This document shows positions 59,857 to 64,000 of a DNA stretch of 64,000 bases, in pieces (the stretch's first letter is position 1; each line of letters starts with the position of its first letter). Both the position numbers and the translations under genes were made by a program. The notes under the pieces were generated by a model, which saw only the letters and a list, made by a program, of their open reading frames with translations, was not told where the DNA came from and made no database searches. The DNA is from Rhododendron vialii (lineage: Eukaryota; Streptophyta; Magnoliopsida; Ericales; Ericaceae): NCBI RefSeq assembly GCF_030253575.1, contig NC_080567.1, positions 33,323,501-33,387,500 of the forward strand. The letters are read 5' to 3'.

Positions 59857-60452
59857 ATTTCCCCTATTGGCCAATACAATACTAAGCAAGCATACTTGGG
59901 AGGCTCTTAGGCACAGAGGAGGGACAGTTCACTGGGCTTCAATAGTGTGCTTTTCCAGAAGTGTTTCAAGGTGGTCGTTCATTTTATGGTTAGCTTTTTT
60001 GAAGAGGTTAGCTACAAAGGAGAGACTTTGTAGATGGGGGATGACGATTGATCGTGGTTGTGTGTTGTGCTCTCAAAGTGATGAAATATTGCAACACTTC
60101 TTCTTTGAATGTAGCTATTCCAGCAGCATTTGGAAGGTTATCCTTAACAGATCCAGATTTTGAGAAATCCAGAGGTGTGGGATAGGGTGAAATTAAGTGG
60201 GCTATTGATCATTGTAATTGTACGAGCTTCAGTTCTTTTTTGTTCAATCTAGTATTGGCGAATGGGGTCTACCATCTATGGATGGAAAGGAACTCTCGAG
60301 TTTTTGTTGGTAGAAGCAGAAGGGCTGATGAAGTGCTGGCTTGTACTGAGGAAATGTCAGACTTCGTGTGTGTACTTGGGGGCATTTCCCCCAATCCCTT
60401 GAGAACCAAAGACTATGCAGTCTCTGGAATATTTAAACCTAATTTGATGTAG
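59841..60452 (+). pseudogene. Plant LINE C-terminal fragment (zf-RVT domain)
   Basis: The pieces read VIWVISPIGQYNTKQAYLGG, then (frame change) SRWSFILWLAFLKRLATKER, LCRWGMTIDRGCVLCSQSDE, ILQHFFFECSYSSSIWKVIL, and after another break VYHLWMERNSRVFVGRSRRA. The CxxC...H...C zinc knuckle with the SxxFILWLA lead-in is typical of plant non-LTR reverse transcriptases. It is frameshifted and lacks the polymerase domain. It overlaps slightly, head to head, with the RNase H fragment on the other strand. Confidence 0.8.
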
Positions 60453-61040
60453 AACACGTGGAGGCCCAATTCCATGATCAGCTGGACCGAGCCAAGCCTC
60501 GAAAGTCCAAACGGTGTTTAATTTCAGATTACCCAAATTGGTTAAATTCGGACGAGCTCGGAATAGGCCCAAACTTGGTGGGCTGACTTATTTTCGCGCT
60601 CCGGTCAATACTCATAACCCTAAGTTGATGATCGATGGTGCTTTTCGGCCTAATTCCTTCGTTTAGGCATTCAATTGCGTTATTTTGCTGTTTTAGGAAA
60701 GATTTGTTTCGTTAATAACTCTTAGACCGTAATTCCTTTTAAGTTGATTCTTTTTGGGAAAGTCTTGTTTTTCTTTCCCGTTTTCAATTTTAGGAAAAGC
60801 CCCAAATTCTGGGACTTTTTATTTTCCAAGTTTATTTTTAGGATTTCTAGGGTTTCAGCCTATTTAAGGGTTTGTAACCTAGAGTTTATGCAGCTTATTA
60901 TCAATAATATTCAGACTTTGTCTTTTTCTCTTGAAGATTCAAGAACTGCTCGTGGCTACGAGTACCTATCATTCGTTTGATTAGTACGCAACTAATCTCT
61001 TTGTTAATTCCGCTGCGTCATAATTTCTTGGTACTTAATT
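60453..61040 (+). mobile_element. Candidate LTR remnant
   Basis: It has TTAGGATTTCTAGGGTTTCAGCC, CTATTTAAGG (TATA-like), TTATCAATAATATTC and an end near CCGCTGCGTCA followed by CTTGGTACTT, which resembles the 12-base plant Met-tRNA primer site. The order resembles a Copia LTR (U3-R-U5-PBS). No second LTR or coding region was found, so this is tentative. Confidence 0.4.
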
Positions 61041-61239
61041 TTGTAGTTTTTTTTGGTAGATTGCAGTGAGGAGTTTCCTTTGTAAAGATTTTGTTTAGTG
61101 GGTTGATCTCCCCTTGTTTTTGTGTTGTTTGGTATAAAATGCGCAACTTCCCAAAAAAAAAAAACTCTTACTATCCTTTATAGATTTCCCCTAGGCAATC
61201 ACTTGGGATGTCCAATTAAGAGTAGGAGTCTCCCTTCCA

Positions 61240-61400
61240 CGATTAAAATTCACATGGGAACCAAACCACTCCACTCTCGCCCACAAACAATCAAAAAGCA
61301 AATGTTCAATCGATTTTGAAGCTCCATGACAAACTAGGCACAAAGCTGACCGCCCACAACCTCTTCAAAAAAGATTTTCTTTTGTTACTAGGATTTTTTT
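61240..61400 (-). pseudogene. zf-RVT remnant in R2
   Basis: Same position and strand as the remnant in R1, with the same ASKSIEHLLFDCLWARVEW-like reading and internal stops. It is a decayed passenger of the repeat unit. Confidence 0.45.
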
Positions 61401-62251
61401 ACACACCTTCGATCATAACTTCTCAAGTAGTGACATGCAATAAAAAAGCAAATGAAATAATGGAGGGAGAATATTTCCCGAATCCTATAGCACATGGATT
61501 GCAGGAATTTAGTCCATCAATTTCCACATTGGGTTGTGGATTCCACTATCTCATGCTAAAAATATAATATATAGGAATCGAGTGAAGAAGAAATGAACAA
61601 CAATAGAGGCAACAATGAGTTGTTCAAATGCTTTTTTTGGTTACGCATTATAGCTTTTAATTTATACATTTCATTTTTGCTAACCTCAACTCACTAGGTA
61701 GTGGATAATCTAGACTTAATACCAAAAAAATTAGGTGTATTATGTGTGTCTAGCTTGTGGGGTTGTTTCTTGGGATGAAAAGAACAAGAAGTTAGATACG
61801 TTTTTTAACTATTGAGATATTTGAGGATATTTTGAGATCATTACAGTTGGCTACCATTATCGCAGAGTGGAAGTGTGGGGGTAGAGGTGGTGATGTGATG
61901 GTGGTGTTGTTGGTCAAGTGATAATGGTGGTAGATGGAATGTGCTACGGCAACATTATTGGTGGCGGAGGGGTGGTAGTGCACCCATGATCTTTTTAGCG
62001 GTCTGTTTTGTACCAATTTTTCATAAACTAAAACTTTATTATTTTTGTGGCTGAGTTCTACTATCTTATAGTACTTTGAAAACCCTCTTTATCAATATAT
62101 AACAGGTCTTCATCCATTTTAAAATGAAGGTGATGCCAGCATTAATTACCGGAACGATTATTTTTCGACTCACTAAGGGTAAAATTGTTATACCAGTTGG
62201 TATACAAACAATATTGGATCTCAACTACTATGGTTAAAAAGTAGACTCAAC

Positions 62252-62497
62252 AAGCTTTCTAACGGTTCAAACTTTGCGAAAATCGGAGTTCGGAAGTGTT
62301 CGGGAAAAGCCCGCAAAATTTTACAAATTTCTGATCTTCAATGCGCCTGAGGCCTATCTTATTGCGCCCGGGGCGCACGAAATGGCGCCTAGGCGCAGCT
62401 CCCTCGAACTCCATAATTTCTCAAACTTTCCAGTCTTGCTCCGGACACTCTCGAACTCCGATTTTCGTAAGGTTTGAACCGTTAGAAAGCTTGTTAA
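62252..62497. repeat. Long near-palindrome in R2
   Basis: Copy of the R1 palindrome. CAAGCTTTCTAACGGTTCAA at the left pairs almost perfectly with GGTTTGAACCGTTAGAAAGC at the right, better than in R1, around the centre GCGCCCGGGGCGC. Confidence 0.88.
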
Positions 62498-63290
62498 GTC
62501 TATTTTCTAACACAAATAGTTTTGATCCAAAGTTATTTTTACCTTAAAAGATGTGACTATTTTACCTTCAGTGACTAAAAAACAAATCATTATCTGTAAA
62601 ACATTTGTATCTCCTTTATTTTAAACAAAACCGAAACCTATATTATATCGATAAAGAGGGAATTCGACGTATTAAAATATGGATGTATCGAACCATAAAA
62701 ATAATGGATTTTAGTTTATAAAAAGTTAGTTGAAAGTAGACTAATTCAAAGATTGTCGGAGCCACTGAGGCTAAAACAAATTTTCACGCCTCTCAACTCA
62801 TTCTTATAAGTTGCATTCGATATTTCCATTCAAGCTCTAGGGTACCCTTTTATTTCTTAAGAGTCTAGAGGATTCCTAAGGCTTTCCACAATTCATCGAA
62901 GCACATAAAAACTGCTTAATCATCGGGATAATCCAAAGAAGTACGCTTAACAGGGCATATACATTTGAAACCCCAAATTTTGGTGTCCATAACACTGTTT
63001 TGCGGGCGTGACTCTTGGGAAAATGTTTTTGGATTTCAATAAATAATAGAGGACCATCCACAATGGTTTTAATGCATTTTAAGTTCTCTCTTCTCTATCT
63101 GCTTTATTTTATACGGCCAATTCTATTCATACCTGGCATCCTTGTTTTCCATCGATAGTGTAACGTAGAGACAAACTGTAAGATTTGTGAGTTGTATCTT
63201 GCAAATGCATTAAGCCGTTAGAACTTATACGAATGCAAGCAAATACGGCTGTAGGACAGATGTAGTGCCTAACTCTCATCTATCTCAATT

Positions 63291-64000
63291 TTGTAGTTTT
63301 TTTGGTAGATTGTAGTGAGGAGTTTCCTTTGTAAAGATTTTGTACGGTGGGTTGATCTCCCATTGTTTTTGTGTTGGTTGGTATAAAATGCGCAACTTCC
63401 CAAAAAAATAAAATAAAACTCTTTACTATCCTTAACAGGGATTTCCCCTGAGCAATCACTTGGGATGTCCATTTAAGGGCAGGAGGCCCCCTTCAATGAT
63501 CAAGATTCACATAACCACACCGCTCTCGCCCAAAAAAAATCAAAAAGCAAATGTTCAAACGATTCTGAAGCACCATTACAAGCTAGGCATAAAGCCAGCC
63601 GCCCACAACCTCTTCGAAAAAGTTTTTCTTTTGTTACCTGGATTTTTTTTACACACCTTCGATCATATATAACTTCTGAAGTAGTAACATGCAATAAAAA
63701 ACAAATGAAATAATGGATGGAGAATATTTCTTGAATCTTATTGCATGCATGCAGTCCATCAATTTCCACATTTGGGTTGTGGATTCCACTACCTCAAGCT
63801 GAAAAAAGAATAGGAATCGAGGAAAGAAGAAATGAACAACAATAGGTGCAACAATGAGCTATTCAAATGCTGTTTCTGGTTATGCATTATAGGTTTTAAT
63901 TTATGTATATCATTTTTGCTAACCTCAACTCACTAGGTAGTGGATAATCTAGATTTAATAACAAAAAAATTAGATGTATTGTGTGTGCCTAGCTTGTGGG
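63291..64000. mobile_element. Direct repeat unit, copy R3 (cut by window end)
   Basis: It starts TTGTAGTTTTTTTGGTAGAT directly after R2 and follows the first ~700 bases of the unit to the end of the window. It probably continues beyond. Confidence 0.85.
63500..63690 (-). pseudogene. zf-RVT remnant in R3, best preserved
   Basis: An open minus-strand frame reads KEKLFRRGCGRLALCLACNG, then ASESFEHLLFDFFWARAVWL. The LFRRG lead, CxxC and EHLLF followed by WARAVW match the zf-RVT domain of plant non-LTR elements. The second zinc-ligand Cys (DC in other copies) is Phe here. No reverse-transcriptase core is attached. Confidence 0.65.

Larger units (their letters stand above)
61041..63290. mobile_element. 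Direct repeat unit, copy R2 (complete, ~2250 bp)
   Basis: It begins TTGTAGTTTTTTTTGGTAGA and runs to 63290, where the same sequence starts again, giving an exact 2250-bp period between R2 and R3. It contains all the R1 markers, without the 1.95-kb insertion. It carries no intact gene. Confidence 0.88.

Overview
This is nuclear DNA from a flowering plant, probably a eudicot. It is AT-rich, its genes are split by many GT-AG introns, and its spacers are full of small plant transposons. There are no operons, CRISPR arrays, rRNA genes or other prokaryote-like features. The genus cannot be fixed from the sequence.

Layout. 1-3.8 kb is repeat-rich spacer (foldback MITE-like elements, a SINE tail, a 41-bp tandem repeat). 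3.9-5.5 kb (minus) is an intronless gene for a PB1-domain protein with a Tyr/Gly decapeptide repeat. 5.6-13.9 kb is spacer with a hAT-type MITE, two full-length SINEs with intact target-site duplications, a 500-bp direct duplication and a large foldback element. 14.0-24.0 kb (plus) is a 20-exon fatty acid amide hydrolase (FAAH) gene with the full Lys-Ser-Ser catalytic triad. 26.1-26.6 kb (plus) is a single-exon gene for a small, probably plastid-targeted protein. About 28.5-29.0 kb holds an unrecognised spliced gene fragment with an in-frame stop. 30.5-40.6 kb (plus) is a 19-exon gene for a K+/H+ antiporter of the KEA3 type.

From 41 kb to the end I find only broken genes and mobile DNA. There is a diverged duplicate block (about 42 and 51.8 kb), a stray copy of a KEA3 intron, two related RPL18a-like membrane-protein fragments, a Stowaway MITE, two more elements with 8-bp target duplications, and a decayed mRNA cap guanine-N7 methyltransferase gene. 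Last come three direct copies of a ~2.2-kb repeat with LINE zinc-knuckle remnants and a long near-palindrome. The first of these copies is split by a ~1.95-kb insertion. That insertion carries eleven copies of a CATCGCGCGATG-like palindrome in five clusters, always 21 bp apart within a cluster; this is the most unusual pattern in the window.

The intact genes are independent transcription units. FAAH degrades N-acylethanolamines at membranes, KEA3 tunes the proton gradient across the thylakoid, the small protein probably acts in plastids, and the PB1 protein is probably a scaffold. All exon borders were assigned by reading frame, splice-site sequence and remembered family sequences; no alignment was run.
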